A stretch of 64,000 nt of DNA from Deltaproteobacteria bacterium (GCA_020632665.1 JACKFC010000007.1:62001-126000), one strand, 5' to 3'; counted from the stretch's first letter, positions 8,458-17,764 are shown. Program-made: numbers and translations. Notes: generated from the letters alone by a model not told the origin.

Positions 8458-9672
8458 CTATCTCGGTCGCGCCGCTGCGGCGCCGTGCCCAGCCACCTTC
8501 CCCGACGCCCAGGCCCAAAGGAAGTTGTAGCCACCGAGTCGGCCGGTCGCGTCCAGGACCTCGCCGCAGAGGTGCAGCCCTGGCACGATGCGGCTCTGCA
8601 GGTCGTGCGCTGCCACCTCGTCGAGACGGACCCCTCCGCCGGTGACTTCGGCGGTCTTGTAGCCTTCCGAACCGGTGACGATCGGCTCGAACTCCGCGAG
8701 CAATGCTTCGAGCGCAATGCGGTCGGGCTTGCGGATGCCGGCGATACGATCGGCGGCGGCCATCCCACTGCGCGCCAGCAAGGCGTCCGCCAGCCGCGTC
8801 GGTAGGTGGTTGCGCAGCGTCTTGCCGAGCTGCCTGCCGCCTGCGCCGTCGGCCAACTCCGCCCGCCAGTCGGCTGCACTCCAAGCGATCCGCAGCTTTC
8901 GGCCACGCGCGTCCGGCTCGGTGAGGTGGCGGCTGATCTGCAGCGTCGCTGGTCCCGAGAGGCCACGGTGGGTGAGCAACAAATCGCCGGGCTCGGTGGC
9001 GACGACGCGGCCGTCGGTGTGGACCGAGAGCGATACCGGCACCGCGATCCCCGAGAGCGCCCGCAGGTCGGGTGCGTCGATGGTCAGCGGCACCAGCGCC
9101 GGATAGGTCGCAGCAACGCTGTGTCCCAAGGCCTCGGCCGCGCGCAGCCCGAAGCCGTCGCTGCCGGACTTGGGGAGCGCCAACCCACCGCTCGCCAACA
9201 CGACCCGGCGACACCTCACGACCTCGCCGGTGCTCCGGACGACCTCGAAGCCACCTTCGACCGGCGTGAGCGCGTCGACCCGCCAACTCGTGCGCAGCTC
9301 GACCCCGGCGCGGTCGCAGCCGCCACGCAGGGCGTGCACGATGTCCGCGGCGCGGTTGCTGCGCGGGAAGACCTTGCCGGTGGCTTCGGTGACCAAGGCG
9401 ACGCCGAGGTCTCGCTCGAACCAGGCCCGGGCCGCGTCGAGGGGGAAGGCGGCGAGCACCCGCTGCATCGTGCGCGGCGCGCTGTGGGACCAGAACGACG
9501 CCCCGTCGACGCGGCTCGGCAGCACGTTGCAGCGGCCTCCACCCGAGGCGAGGATCTTCGTCCCGACCCGTGCTGCCCCTTCCAGGAGCAAGACGTCCGC
9601 GCTGGCGGCGGCGGCGAATTGCGCTGCGGCGAGGCCAGCGGCACCCGCCCCGACGACGACGACGTCGCGCAC
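8458..9672 (-). CDS. NAD(P)/FAD-dependent oxidoreductase of the HI0933/YhiN (BaiN-like) family
   Basis: 404 residues from GTG 9672, three bases after the stop of the upstream kinase-like gene, suggesting coupling. An N-terminal Rossmann motif (VVVGAGAAGLAAA, residues 5-17) is followed by GTKILASGGGRCNV, the signature of the HI0933-like flavoproteins. The C-terminal flavin motif GGYNFLWAWASGKVAG closes the fold. Length matches the family. Physiological substrates are poorly defined; one member, BaiN, is linked to bile-acid reduction, which should not be transferred here. Genes on the opposite strand begin nowhere nearby; the stop is 21 bp from the convergent acyl-CoA dehydrogenase stop. Confidence 0.88.
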   Translation of the reverse strand: MRDVVVVGAGAAGLAAAQFAAAASADVLLLEGAARVGTKILASGGGRCNVLPSRVDGASFWSHSAPRTMQRVLAAFPLDAARAWFERDLGVALVTEATGKVFPRSNRAADIVHALRGGCDRAGVELRTSWRVDALTPVEGGFEVVRSTGEVVRCRRVVLASGGLALPKSGSDGFGLRAAEALGHSVAATYPALVPLTIDAPDLRALSGIAVPVSLSVHTDGRVVATEPGDLLLTHRGLSGPATLQISRHLTEPDARGRKLRIAWSAADWRAELADGAGGRQLGKTLRNHLPTRLADALLARSGMAAADRIAGIRKPDRIALEALLAEFEPIVTGSEGYKTAEVTGGGVRLDEVAAHDLQSRIVPGLHLCGEVLDATGRLGGYNFLWAWASGKVAGHGAAAARPR

Positions 9673-9674
9673 GC

Positions 9675-10712
9675 TCAGGAGAGCAGCGCCAGCGCGACGC
9701 CGCCGAAGCTGGCCGCGACCATGGGGATGACGAAATTGTCGTCGAGGTGGACGTCTCGGCGACCGACGCGGTGATCGCCAGCGAAGAGCTCGGCGATGGC
9801 GGCCGGCACCGCGCCGACCAGCGACGCGACCAGCGCCGTCCCGGTCGAGATCGCGTCGCCGTGCCAGAGCGCGAGCGCCGCGAAGCTCGCAGCGGCTCCA
9901 GCGACCACGAAAGCCAGCGTTCCCTCGAGCGTCTTGCTTCCGCGCAGGCGCAAGCGGCCGAATCGCCGACCGACAAGCGCCGCGGCGGGATCGGCGACGC
10001 CGAGCACTGCAACACCGATGGCGCACGCGGGCAGACTGTAGAAGAGCGCGAGCAGGGTCAGCGCTGTGACCATCCAGGTCGCGGAGTTGATCTTCCAATG
10101 CTCGTCGGGGTGGGCGACGGTGCCGAAGGCGCGCATCAGCAGGCGATTGACGGCCGGCCAGCGACGCCGCAGCAGCTCCGCCGACCACGCGAAGCCGAGG
10201 AATGCCAGTACCGTCGCCTGCATCCCGGAACGCCCCACGATCAGGTGGATGTAGAGCAAGATCCCGATGCCATTGCCGACGTGATAGAGGTTGCGGAGGT
10301 AGTTGGTCGGCCGGTTGCGTGGCGTCTCGATCGAGCGGCTGCGCAGCGCGATGCTCAACCGGTCGTAGGCCGCCGTCATCCGCACGCGAACCGCCTGCCA
10401 GTCCATCCCGCCCTGTGCCGGCTGGGCCTGCTCGGCTTCGCTTGCCGAGGTGGCGATCAACTCCAGCGCGCTGCTCAGCGGATCGACCGGCTCGGGCGTG
10501 CTGCGACGAAGCCGGCTGTGCAGCGTCGCCGCGCGGGTCCGGATCCGGGCCAATGCGCCGCGCAAGGTCTCGCTCTGCTCGCCCCGGAGTCGCGCCGGGT
10601 CGAGCCGCTCGAGCAATGCGTGAAGGTCGAGGCCGAGCTCCCGTACGGCGCCTTCGAACGCCTCTCTGTCCAGCCCGGCGCCGCCGTCGTGTGCCAACGT
10701 CATGGTCGACAT
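9675..10712 (-). CDS. Phytol/dolichol kinase-like membrane protein (SEC59/DGK1/VTE5 family)
   Basis: 345 residues. The first ~130 are soluble and charged, without recognised motifs. After them comes a polytopic domain with GVADPAAALVGRRFG, then a Lys-containing RGSKTLEGTLAF motif and a final DDNFVIPM helix. This is the signature of CTP-dependent lipid kinases acting on phytol, dolichol or diacylglycerol. It would phosphorylate a polyprenol or lipid alcohol at the membrane. The soluble N-terminal extension is unusual for the family. The downstream flavoprotein follows after two bases, so the two probably form an operon; a joint role in isoprenoid alcohol metabolism is inference. Confidence 0.8.
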   Translation of the reverse strand: MSTMTLAHDGGAGLDREAFEGAVRELGLDLHALLERLDPARLRGEQSETLRGALARIRTRAATLHSRLRRSTPEPVDPLSSALELIATSASEAEQAQPAQGGMDWQAVRVRMTAAYDRLSIALRSRSIETPRNRPTNYLRNLYHVGNGIGILLYIHLIVGRSGMQATVLAFLGFAWSAELLRRRWPAVNRLLMRAFGTVAHPDEHWKINSATWMVTALTLLALFYSLPACAIGVAVLGVADPAAALVGRRFGRLRLRGSKTLEGTLAFVVAGAAASFAALALWHGDAISTGTALVASLVGAVPAAIAELFAGDHRVGRRDVHLDDNFVIPMVAASFGGVALALLS

Positions 10713-10847
10713 CGTTCGCTCCCGTGCCGCGCCCTACCCACGGCGCGCGGAGCGTAGCGCCATTCCGCGGTGGTGAGTGTCACGGATGGGTAAATTCTGC
10801 GATGCTCCGACCGTGCCGCGCCGACGCGGCCGGAGGTTCGCCGGGCC

Positions 10848-11987
10848 ATGGCCACTCGACCGACCACGCGCGTAATCGCTGCCGTCTGTGCTGGTGCCGC
10901 GATGCTCTGGGGTTGTGGCTGCAACCGCACCGAGGCGCCCGCAACGTCGGTCGACACGGGCTCCACGCAGGGCGTCGACAACGCCGGCCAGGTGGCCGAG
11001 ACCGTCGCGTCGCAGGACACGACGGCCGGCTCGGATGCGGCCGTCGCGCTGCCGACCTCGCCGACGTGCACGGCATGGGCGCTGCCCGAGCAACGCGGAA
11101 CGCTGCAAGACGACAAGCTCGACGAGTTGAGCGGGCTTGTGGTGAGCCGCCGCCACCCGGGCGTGCTCTGGACCCACAACGACAGCGGCGAGAAGAAGGC
11201 GCGGCTCTTCGCCATCAACGGAGCCGGCAAGCTGCTGGCGACCTTCGTCCTGCCCGGGATCGATCCCGAGGATTGGGAAGACATCGCCCTCGGACCGTGC
11301 AGCGACGCCAGCCCGGGGCTCGACTGCATCTACGTCGCCGACACCGGGGACAACGGCCACGCGCGGGACGAGCTCACGATCCTGCGGGTCCGCGAGCCGG
11401 AGTCGTTGCCGCCGCTGCGCGCCGACGGCAGCGCGCCGCGCAAGACGCGGGTCGAGGCCGAGGTCGCGACGTTTCAGGTGCGATTCCCGTCACGGCCAGA
11501 CCTCGACGGCGATGCGCGGAAGCTGGCGGAACACCCCAATATCGAGGCGATGGTCGTCCTACCGGACCGGCGGGTCTTGCTCTTCGACAAGCGGGACGAC
11601 GGCACGACCACGGTCTTCCGCGTGACGTTGCAGGCCGGAGCCGTCGCCGTCGCGGAGCGCCTCGGGTCGCTGGCGTTGGCGGATGGCGGGCTGAAGAAGG
11701 GGCCCTCGCTGCGGACGACGGCGGCCGACACCGATCCGACCGGTCGCTTCCTCCTGCTGCGCACCTATTTTCGCGTCTTCCTACTCGATTCCGCTGGCGC
11801 GTTGCTCGGCGATGTGGCCGCGGCCGACGCGTGGCTACAGCAGGCCGGCAAGCAGAAGGTGAGCATCGCGCACGGTTTCGATACCCAGGGCGAGACCATC
11901 GCGTTCGATCCCGGCGGTGGCTTCTGGCACGTCTCCGAGGGCAAGGCCCAGCCGATCTTCTTCGTCGGGTGCTCGCCCGGACGCTGA
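10848..11987 (+). CDS. Lipoprotein, beta-propeller-like, unknown function
   Basis: 379 residues with a signal peptide and lipobox (AMLWGC, Cys ~23), then a Thr/Ala/Asp-rich spacer. The folded part contains repeated strand patterns such as GVLWTHNDSGEKK, LFAINGAGKLLATFVL, WEDIALGPC, IYVADTGDNG and VLLFDKRDDG. These recall SdiA-regulated or esterase-like propeller proteins that start with ELSGLV. It is likely anchored in the outer membrane. It stands divergent from the kinase-like operon with a 135-bp intergenic region, and the carboxylase genes follow 18 bp after its stop. Confidence 0.75.
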   Translation: MATRPTTRVIAAVCAGAAMLWGCGCNRTEAPATSVDTGSTQGVDNAGQVAETVASQDTTAGSDAAVALPTSPTCTAWALPEQRGTLQDDKLDELSGLVVSRRHPGVLWTHNDSGEKKARLFAINGAGKLLATFVLPGIDPEDWEDIALGPCSDASPGLDCIYVADTGDNGHARDELTILRVREPESLPPLRADGSAPRKTRVEAEVATFQVRFPSRPDLDGDARKLAEHPNIEAMVVLPDRRVLLFDKRDDGTTTVFRVTLQAGAVAVAERLGSLALADGGLKKGPSLRTTAADTDPTGRFLLLRTYFRVFLLDSAGALLGDVAAADAWLQQAGKQKVSIAHGFDTQGETIAFDPGGGFWHVSEGKAQPIFFVGCSPGR

Positions 11988-12005
11988 CTTCACCATGAGG
12001 ACGTG

Positions 12006-13634
12006 ATGCCGACGTTGACCTCCCAGATCCGCACGAGCAGCCCCGAATTCGAGGCCCGGCGCGCGCATATGCTCGCGTTGCTGGAGACCTTCGAGCAACG
12101 ACAGCGGGCGGCACGACAGGCCGGTGGCGACCGCGCGCTCGCCAAGTTGCGCAAGCGCGGCAAGCTCTCACCGCGGGAACGCGTGGAGCGGTTGCTCGAT
12201 CGCGACGGCTCGTTCCTCGAGCTCTCGACCCTCGCGGCGTTCGGCCAATACGACGACGAGGCCCCCGGCGCCGGGGTCATCACCGGCGTGGGCCACGTCG
12301 AGGGTCGCTTGTGCGTGATCACGGCCAACGACCATCGGGTCAAGGGCGGCGCGATCTACCCGGCGTCGGCGGACAAGATGATCCGCGCGCAGCAGGTCGC
12401 GATGGAGAATGGGCTGCCGGCGATCGCGCTGACCGAATCGGCGGGCGCCAATCTTCTGCACCAGGCCGAACTCTTCGCGATGGGGACCCGCGGCGGCCGC
12501 GGCTTCTCGAACCAAGCGCGGATGTCGGCCGCCGGCACACCGCAGATCGCGGTCGTCTTCGGCAGCAGCACGGCCGGCGGCGCCTACGTCCCCGGAATGG
12601 CGGACATCAACATCCAGGTCCGCGACAAGGCCAGCGTCTATCTCGCCGGGCCGCCGCTGGTGAAGGCCGCGCTCGGCGAGGATGCGGAAGACGCCGAGCT
12701 CGGCGGGGCGGAGATGCACGCCAGCGTCTCGGGGCTGTGTGACCTGCTCGCCGAGGACGACGCCCACGCCATCGCGCTGGCCCGCGCGACGGTTCGGATG
12801 ATGCACCGCTCCGGCCACGCCAGGCCCCGCCGCGTCGCCCGGCCGCCGGCCTACGACCCAGACGAGCTGCTCGGCATCGTCCCGGCCGACCTGCGCGTCC
12901 CGTTCGATATCCGCGAGGTGATCTGCCGCCTCGTCGACGGCGCGACCGGCGGCGGCGCGGAGTTCCACGAATTCCGCCGCGACTACGGTCCCGAGCTCGT
13001 CTGCGGCACCGGTTGGCTCGATGGCCACGCCGTCGCGGTCATCGGCAACAACGGCCCGATCACCTCGCCCGCCGCGCAGAAGGCCGCGCACTTCATCCAA
13101 TGGTGCAACGCCCAGCGCACCCCGATCCTCTACCTGCAGAATACCGTCGGCTACATGGTCGGGATCGCGGCCGAGCGCGGCGGCATCGTCAAGCACGGCT
13201 CGGCGATGGTGCACGCGGTGTCGACCGCGACGGTGCCGCAGTTCACGGTCCTGGTCGGCGGAAGCTACGGAGCCGGCAACTACGGCATGTGCGGCCGCGC
13301 CTTCGATCCGCGGCTGCTGCTGACCTGGCCGTGCAGCAAGATTGGCGTGATGGGCGGACCGCAGGCCGCTCGGGTCATGCGCATCGTGCAAGAGGCCGCA
13401 ATTCGTCGCATGGGTGGCGAGCCCGAAGCCGCCGACATGGAGGAGATGGAGGCGCTCGTGATCGACGAGTTCGACCGAACCGCCGATCCGTACTACGCCA
13501 CCTCGCGGCTCTGGGACGACGGCATCATCGATCCGCGCGACACCCGGCCCGCCCTCTCGGTGGGGCTGGAAGCGGCGTGGGAGCGCGATCTCGCGGTCGT
13601 GGCCGAGCCTCGCTTCGGTCTGCTGCGGCAATAG
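12006..13634 (+). CDS. Acyl-CoA carboxylase, carboxyltransferase (beta) subunit, methylcrotonyl/geranyl-CoA type
   Basis: 542 residues; ATG 12006 is preferred over GTG 12003 because TGAGGA then sits 5 bases upstream. Both crotonase-fold halves are present. The N-terminal one has GAIYPASADKM and FGSSTAGGAYVPGM, the C-terminal one has VGGSYGAGNYGMCGRAFDPR and the family-typical ATSRLWDDGIIDPRDTR end. The subunit transfers CO2 from carboxybiotin to the gamma carbon of a branched enoyl-CoA. The pattern is closest to 3-methylcrotonyl-CoA carboxylase (leucine breakdown) or geranyl-CoA carboxylase. It pairs with the biotin-carrying alpha subunit that starts 3 bases downstream. Confidence 0.92.
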   Translation: MPTLTSQIRTSSPEFEARRAHMLALLETFEQRQRAARQAGGDRALAKLRKRGKLSPRERVERLLDRDGSFLELSTLAAFGQYDDEAPGAGVITGVGHVEGRLCVITANDHRVKGGAIYPASADKMIRAQQVAMENGLPAIALTESAGANLLHQAELFAMGTRGGRGFSNQARMSAAGTPQIAVVFGSSTAGGAYVPGMADINIQVRDKASVYLAGPPLVKAALGEDAEDAELGGAEMHASVSGLCDLLAEDDAHAIALARATVRMMHRSGHARPRRVARPPAYDPDELLGIVPADLRVPFDIREVICRLVDGATGGGAEFHEFRRDYGPELVCGTGWLDGHAVAVIGNNGPITSPAAQKAAHFIQWCNAQRTPILYLQNTVGYMVGIAAERGGIVKHGSAMVHAVSTATVPQFTVLVGGSYGAGNYGMCGRAFDPRLLLTWPCSKIGVMGGPQAARVMRIVQEAAIRRMGGEPEAADMEEMEALVIDEFDRTADPYYATSRLWDDGIIDPRDTRPALSVGLEAAWERDLAVVAEPRFGLLRQ

Positions 13635-13637
13635 GAG

Positions 13638-15740
13638 ATGACGAACACGATGAGTCCAGAGCGCACCATCGCGACCGTCCTGGTCGCCAACCGCGGCGAA
13701 ATCGCCCGACGGGTCCTGCGTGCCGCGCGCGAGCTCGGCCTTCGCAGCGTCGCCGTCCACGGAACAGCCGATCGCGACGCCGTCTTCACCCGGGAAGCCG
13801 ATTGCGCCGTCTCGATCGGCGACGAACGCGACGGGCTGCCCTACCTCGACGCAGACGCCATCCTCGCTGCGGCCCAGCAGACGGGCGCAGACGCGATCCA
13901 CCCGGGCTACGGCTTCTTGGCCGAGAACGCGGAATTCGCCGAGCGCGTGCTGGCGGCTGGCCTGGTCTGGATCGGCCCGCCGCCGGCGGTGATGCGCGCG
14001 ATGGGCGACAAGGACGCAGCCAAGTCGCGGGCCCGCGCGCTCGGCGTGCCGGTCGTGCCCGGCGTCGAGGGCAGGCGGGACGACGGCACACTCCTTACCC
14101 ACGCCGAGTTGGCGGCCGCGGCCGTCCGCGACGTCGGTTTTCCGTGCCTGGTCAAGGCTGCGGCGGGCGGCGGCGGCCGCGGGATGCGGCGCGTCGACCA
14201 CGCGGACGCGCTCTTGCCGGCGCTCGACGCGGCGGCATTGGAGGCCGAGCGCAATTTCGGCGACGGGACGCTCTTGGTCGAGCGCTACGTCGGCCGAGGC
14301 CGCCACGTCGAGGTTCAGGTCCTGGCCGACCGGCACGGCAACGTCGTGCACCTCTTCGAGCGTGACTGCTCGATGCAGCGTCGGCATCAGAAGTTGATCG
14401 AAGAGGCCCCGGCGCCGTTCTTGCCGGCGCACGTGCGTGCCGCGCTCGCCGCCGACGCGGTCGAGCTCACCCGCGCACTGGCCTACGAGTCGGCCGGAAC
14501 GGTGGAATTCCTGGTCGACGCCGCGACGCTCGAGCACCACTTCCTCGAGGTCAACGCGCGGGTGCAGGTCGAGCATCCGGTCACCGAACTGATCACCGGG
14601 ATCGACATCGTGCAGACCCAGATTTTGATCGCGATGGGGCTGCCTCTTCCGTTCACGCAGGACGCGGTCCGGCAGAGTGGCTTCGCCGTCGAGGCGCGCA
14701 TTTGCGTCGAAGATCCGCGCGCCGGCTTCGCGCCCCAGGCCGGCGACGTCGCCCGTTTTTCGGTGCGCGAACAGGCTGGGTTGCGCGTCGACGCCGCGTT
14801 GGAGCCGTCCCGCGCAGACGGCTCTGGGTCGATCCCGGTCCACTACGATTCGATGGTCGGCAAGCTCATCGCGCACGGCCCCACCCGCGCAGTCGCGATC
14901 GCGCGCCTGGCCCGTGCGCTCGAAGGCACCTGCCTCTTCGGTGTGACGAACAACCGCACGTGGCTGATCGCTGCGCTGCGGCATCCGGACTTCGCCGCGG
15001 GGCGGGTCACCACCCGGTGGGTCGACGACGGCGACGGCGCGGACCTGCTCGGGCCTGCGCCGCGACTGGCCGACGTGCCGGACGTGGTCTTGGCGGTCGC
15101 TGCGCTCGGGCGGCACCACGCGGCTCTGCAGCGCCGGTTTCGGAGCAACCCCTCGCGCGCGGACGTCACCGTCTTCGAGGCGCCCGATGGCGAGCTCGCG
15201 CACGTTCATTTGGTGGCGGATCGGCGGCCCGCGCACTATCGCTTCGCGGTGGAGCACGGTGCCGACGCGATGCTGCACGTCGTGCCGCAGGCGGAGGCCG
15301 TGGTCGAGTTGGTCGAAGTGGCGCCGGATCGCATTTTCTTCCGGTTCGACGGTCACTTGCAAAGTGTCTGGCACCTGGATGAAGGCGACGACGCGCATAT
15401 TTGGCTGCAGTGGAGTGGCGCCGGCGGTGCGACATTCGATGCGGTTGCGCTGCGCGAACGATCGTTGCTGCCCGAGCCAGGTGCGGCCGCGCCGCCGGCC
15501 GGTGCGGTCGTGGCCCCGAGCAGCGCCGTCGTCGTTCGCGTCCACGTCGCGGAGGGCGACCGAGTGAAGCGCGGCGACACCCTGGTCACGGTCGAAGCGA
15601 TGAAGATGCTCACGCCTTTGGTCGCCGGCGCAGATGGAGTCGTCGCGGCCGTGCTGGTGAGCGCAGGTGAGAGCGTCGTCGCCGGAGCGACGTTGGTCGA
15701 GGTCGAAGCGAGCGGCGACCCCGGGGAGGCTGAGGGATGA
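13638..15740 (+). CDS. Acyl-CoA carboxylase alpha subunit: biotin carboxylase plus biotin carrier domain
   Basis: 700 residues. The biotin carboxylase domain opens with VLVANRGEIARRVLRAARE, followed by the ATP-grasp glycine loop AAAGGGGRGMR and EVNARVQVEHPVTE. A linker domain leads to the C-terminal carrier with VEAMKML; Lys656 is the biotinylation site. It uses ATP and bicarbonate to carboxylate biotin for the beta subunit. AGGAG abuts ATG 13638, so the second in-frame ATG (13650) may be the true start. A 14-base stretch near 15364 matches the REP core, but it lies in ordinary coding sequence and looks coincidental. Confidence 0.92.
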   Translation: MTNTMSPERTIATVLVANRGEIARRVLRAARELGLRSVAVHGTADRDAVFTREADCAVSIGDERDGLPYLDADAILAAAQQTGADAIHPGYGFLAENAEFAERVLAAGLVWIGPPPAVMRAMGDKDAAKSRARALGVPVVPGVEGRRDDGTLLTHAELAAAAVRDVGFPCLVKAAAGGGGRGMRRVDHADALLPALDAAALEAERNFGDGTLLVERYVGRGRHVEVQVLADRHGNVVHLFERDCSMQRRHQKLIEEAPAPFLPAHVRAALAADAVELTRALAYESAGTVEFLVDAATLEHHFLEVNARVQVEHPVTELITGIDIVQTQILIAMGLPLPFTQDAVRQSGFAVEARICVEDPRAGFAPQAGDVARFSVREQAGLRVDAALEPSRADGSGSIPVHYDSMVGKLIAHGPTRAVAIARLARALEGTCLFGVTNNRTWLIAALRHPDFAAGRVTTRWVDDGDGADLLGPAPRLADVPDVVLAVAALGRHHAALQRRFRSNPSRADVTVFEAPDGELAHVHLVADRRPAHYRFAVEHGADAMLHVVPQAEAVVELVEVAPDRIFFRFDGHLQSVWHLDEGDDAHIWLQWSGAGGATFDAVALRERSLLPEPGAAAPPAGAVVAPSSAVVVRVHVAEGDRVKRGDTLVTVEAMKMLTPLVAGADGVVAAVLVSAGESVVAGATLVEVEASGDPGEAEG

Positions 15741-16657
15741 GCGAGCCGTCGAGCCAAGTGGAGATCCGCGAGATTCCAATCGGCGACTTGGCGGTCGGGT
15801 CGGAACTCAACGCTCGCTTCGAGTCGATCCATGAACGGGGATGGTTGCGTCACGGCATCCGGCGTTGGCTCGGCTTGTTGTCGCCTGCGTCGAAACACCC
15901 GGTCGTCGTGCTCGGTGCCTGGGACCTCGCGCTTGCTGGAAGCGCTTCGCTCTGTGGCGCGATCGTCGGGGTTTGGGGCGACACGCCCGTGCGACGCTTC
16001 GACGACCTCCTTCCAGCCGCCGATGGGCTCGAACCGGAGCTCGCACAGGTGCCGGACACCCGTGCGGATGGACCGCTCGCACAGGTGCCGGACACCCGTG
16101 CGCATACCCCGGAAGCGCGTCCTTCCGGAGGCTTCTGGCACTTCGTCGCAGTCACCAAAGCCCCAGACACCGAACACCGCGTCGCCAACCCCCTGCTGGA
16201 AGCCGCGCTCGACTTCGTCCAAAGCCAACAAGGGGCGGCACAGGCAAGAACGCTGAGCCCAATCGGAGGCCTCGACCGCGTCTGGGCGACACTGGGCGAC
16301 GGACAACAGCACGGCCCCCCGGCCGCCTTCGTCCGCCAATGCCTCGAATCCCTCTGCACGGCGGACGGCAAGGGCCACTTCCCGATCACGTGGCTACACC
16401 CAGCCCGCGGCGCGACGTTGGAAGCCGTCCTGCACGACTCGCGCCGCGACGAGCGTCGCAGCTGCGGCATCACACTGCGCTTCGCCTACGACCTCGACCC
16501 AAAGGTACGCGCCGAGAACGCGGCGGCGTGGGCAGCATTCCTGGCGGCACGCGGCGAGGCGGTTCGAACCGGCCAAGCGCGCGAAGCTGGAATCGAAGAT
16601 CGCTACTTCGCCAGCGCCCCGCTGCCGCCCTGCTTTCGCGACACGGATTGGGGCTGA
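15737..16657 (+). CDS. Unknown protein carrying two in-frame REP palindromes
   Basis: 306 residues; its ATG overlaps the stop of the carboxylase alpha gene (ATGA), suggesting coupled translation. I recognise no domain. The first ~95 residues and the C-terminal ~180 (rich in Trp, Arg and Ala; SGGFWHFVAVTKAPDTEHRV near the start of the latter) look like ordinary globular sequence. Between them two 25-bp palindromes 11 bases apart are translated as repeats of LAQVPDTRA. The insertion keeps the frame and adds an apparent surface loop. No signal peptide or membrane helix is seen. The position after MCC-type genes suggests, weakly, a role in the same pathway. Confidence 0.65.
   Translation: MSEPSSQVEIREIPIGDLAVGSELNARFESIHERGWLRHGIRRWLGLLSPASKHPVVVLGAWDLALAGSASLCGAIVGVWGDTPVRRFDDLLPAADGLEPELAQVPDTRADGPLAQVPDTRAHTPEARPSGGFWHFVAVTKAPDTEHRVANPLLEAALDFVQSQQGAAQARTLSPIGGLDRVWATLGDGQQHGPPAAFVRQCLESLCTADGKGHFPITWLHPARGATLEAVLHDSRRDERRSCGITLRFAYDLDPKVRAENAAAWAAFLAARGEAVRTGQAREAGIEDRYFASAPLPPCFRDTDWG
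16042..16066 (-). repeat. REP-like 25-bp palindrome, copy 3 (coding)
   Basis: Arm CGCACAGGTGCC, centre G, arm GACACCCGTGCG. Inside the unknown gene; identical to copy 4 and in the same orientation, 11 bp apart. Confidence 0.85.
16078..16102 (-). repeat. REP-like 25-bp palindrome, copy 4 (coding)
   Basis: Identical to copy 3. The two start 36 bp apart (25 plus 11), a multiple of three, so both are read in the same frame as AQVPDTRA. Confidence 0.85.
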
Positions 16658-16695
16658 CCAACGGGTGACGCGCGCCCGGCCCGGAGTCGTCCTCG

Positions 16696-17586
16696 CTAGC
16701 GGTCGCGCCGCAAGCGGATCGCGTGAGAACCATCCGGGCCGCGATACGCTTCGACCTCTCCGCGTTCGAGCAAGCCTTCGAGCAGCCGGTTTCGGACCCC
16801 CGGATTCTCGTCCAGCTCGGGGAAGCGCCACCGCATCACGAAGTAGAACCGGCCGACGTAGCCAGTCCCGAAGTGACGCTCCGCCGCAGCGAGCGCTTCG
16901 AGGATGAGCCGTTCACCGGGGCGCGTCTCGTCCGCGACGACTTCGCTGGGGTCGGCATGGTCGGCGCCGTCGTGGAGCGAGGGGATGCTGACGACGCCCG
17001 CCTCGTCGGTCGATGCGTCTTCCGCGACGGCGCCCTGCGACTCCTGCCGGGCGAAGGCGGCGAGGCCGTCGGCGAGATCGACGTGGTCATAGGCCGCGCG
17101 CCGCAAGCGCCCGGAAAGTCCGTGCGAGCGCCAAGTCGCGACGATCGCTTGCTTGCCGAGCGAGCGAACGCCCTCGACCGCCGGTGCCAGATCGGCATCG
17201 CCCGAGATCAGCACGGCTACATCAAATGCGTCGACGGCCGCGAGCCGTAGCATGTCTGCGACGATCGTCGTGTCGACTTCCTTCTCCTGTGTCGCCCTGA
17301 CGACCTCACCGCAGGCCTCGCAGCGATGCTCACGCTCGCGCCGGGGAAACCGTCGGACGAAAAAGCCTCGCCGATGCTCGAGATGCTCGAGGAAGCGCTC
17401 GAGCCCTCGGCTGCCGTCTACCCCTTCCTCGACGCCGGTGTAGTAGTGCGCCGCGAAGAGCCGGCTGCCGTCGACCCGCTCGACCAGCCACTCGGCGAGC
17501 GCCTCGAAATCCAGCGTCACGTTGGACGCCTCGCGCTTCCAACCGCTGTAGAAGTTCTTGCCGTCGAAGAAGAGCGCAACTTTCAC
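16696..17586 (-). CDS. NYN-domain (LabA/DUF88-type) putative RNase
   Basis: 296 residues. The NYN/PIN-like domain occupies the first ~180 residues with its acidic metal site visible: FFDGKNF (Asp8), EKEVDTTIVADML and ISGDADLAP. Enzymes of this fold are Mg2+-dependent ribonucleases, and those acidic residues are all kept. A short insert has HRCEACG, only one half of a possible zinc site. The C-terminal ~90 residues (ERLILEALAAAERHFG onward) look like a small winged-helix module for nucleic-acid binding, which is inference. It is convergent with the preceding unknown gene. Confidence 0.88.
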   Translation of the reverse strand: MKVALFFDGKNFYSGWKREASNVTLDFEALAEWLVERVDGSRLFAAHYYTGVEEGVDGSRGLERFLEHLEHRRGFFVRRFPRREREHRCEACGEVVRATQEKEVDTTIVADMLRLAAVDAFDVAVLISGDADLAPAVEGVRSLGKQAIVATWRSHGLSGRLRRAAYDHVDLADGLAAFARQESQGAVAEDASTDEAGVVSIPSLHDGADHADPSEVVADETRPGERLILEALAAAERHFGTGYVGRFYFVMRWRFPELDENPGVRNRLLEGLLERGEVEAYRGPDGSHAIRLRRDR

Positions 17587-17660
17587 AACGGACTCCGAAC
17601 CAGCAACGCCGCAAGACGGCCAAAAAGAGGTGAGCCGGCTGCCTCTCGACAGCCGGCCCG

Positions 17661-17666
17661 ATTATA
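17661..17666 (-). promoter_or_regulatory. Candidate -10 box (TATAAT) upstream of the NYN gene
   Basis: A perfect TATAAT on the minus strand, 75 bp upstream of the NYN start, in the most A+T-rich patch of this intergenic region. No convincing -35 is seen at 16-18 bp, so this is only a candidate. Confidence 0.3.
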
Positions 17667-17764
17667 GTACACGCGGCCAAGTCCGGACGCGGGCGAACAT
17701 TCTCCTCACAGCGTACTGGGACGACACGACATGTCAAGCAAATCGACGCCGCGACGGCCGCGGC

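Noticed and set aside
15361..15377. A 14-base match to the REP core inside the carboxylase alpha gene
   Set aside because: The outer arms do not match and the protein context looks native; probably chance.
12168..15779. A 1,203-codon open frame on the minus strand
   Set aside because: Antisense to the carboxylase genes, whose motifs are unmistakable; the antisense product is low-complexity.
17734..17739. TTGACA on the minus strand upstream of the NYN gene
   Set aside because: No acceptable -10 at 16-18 bp.
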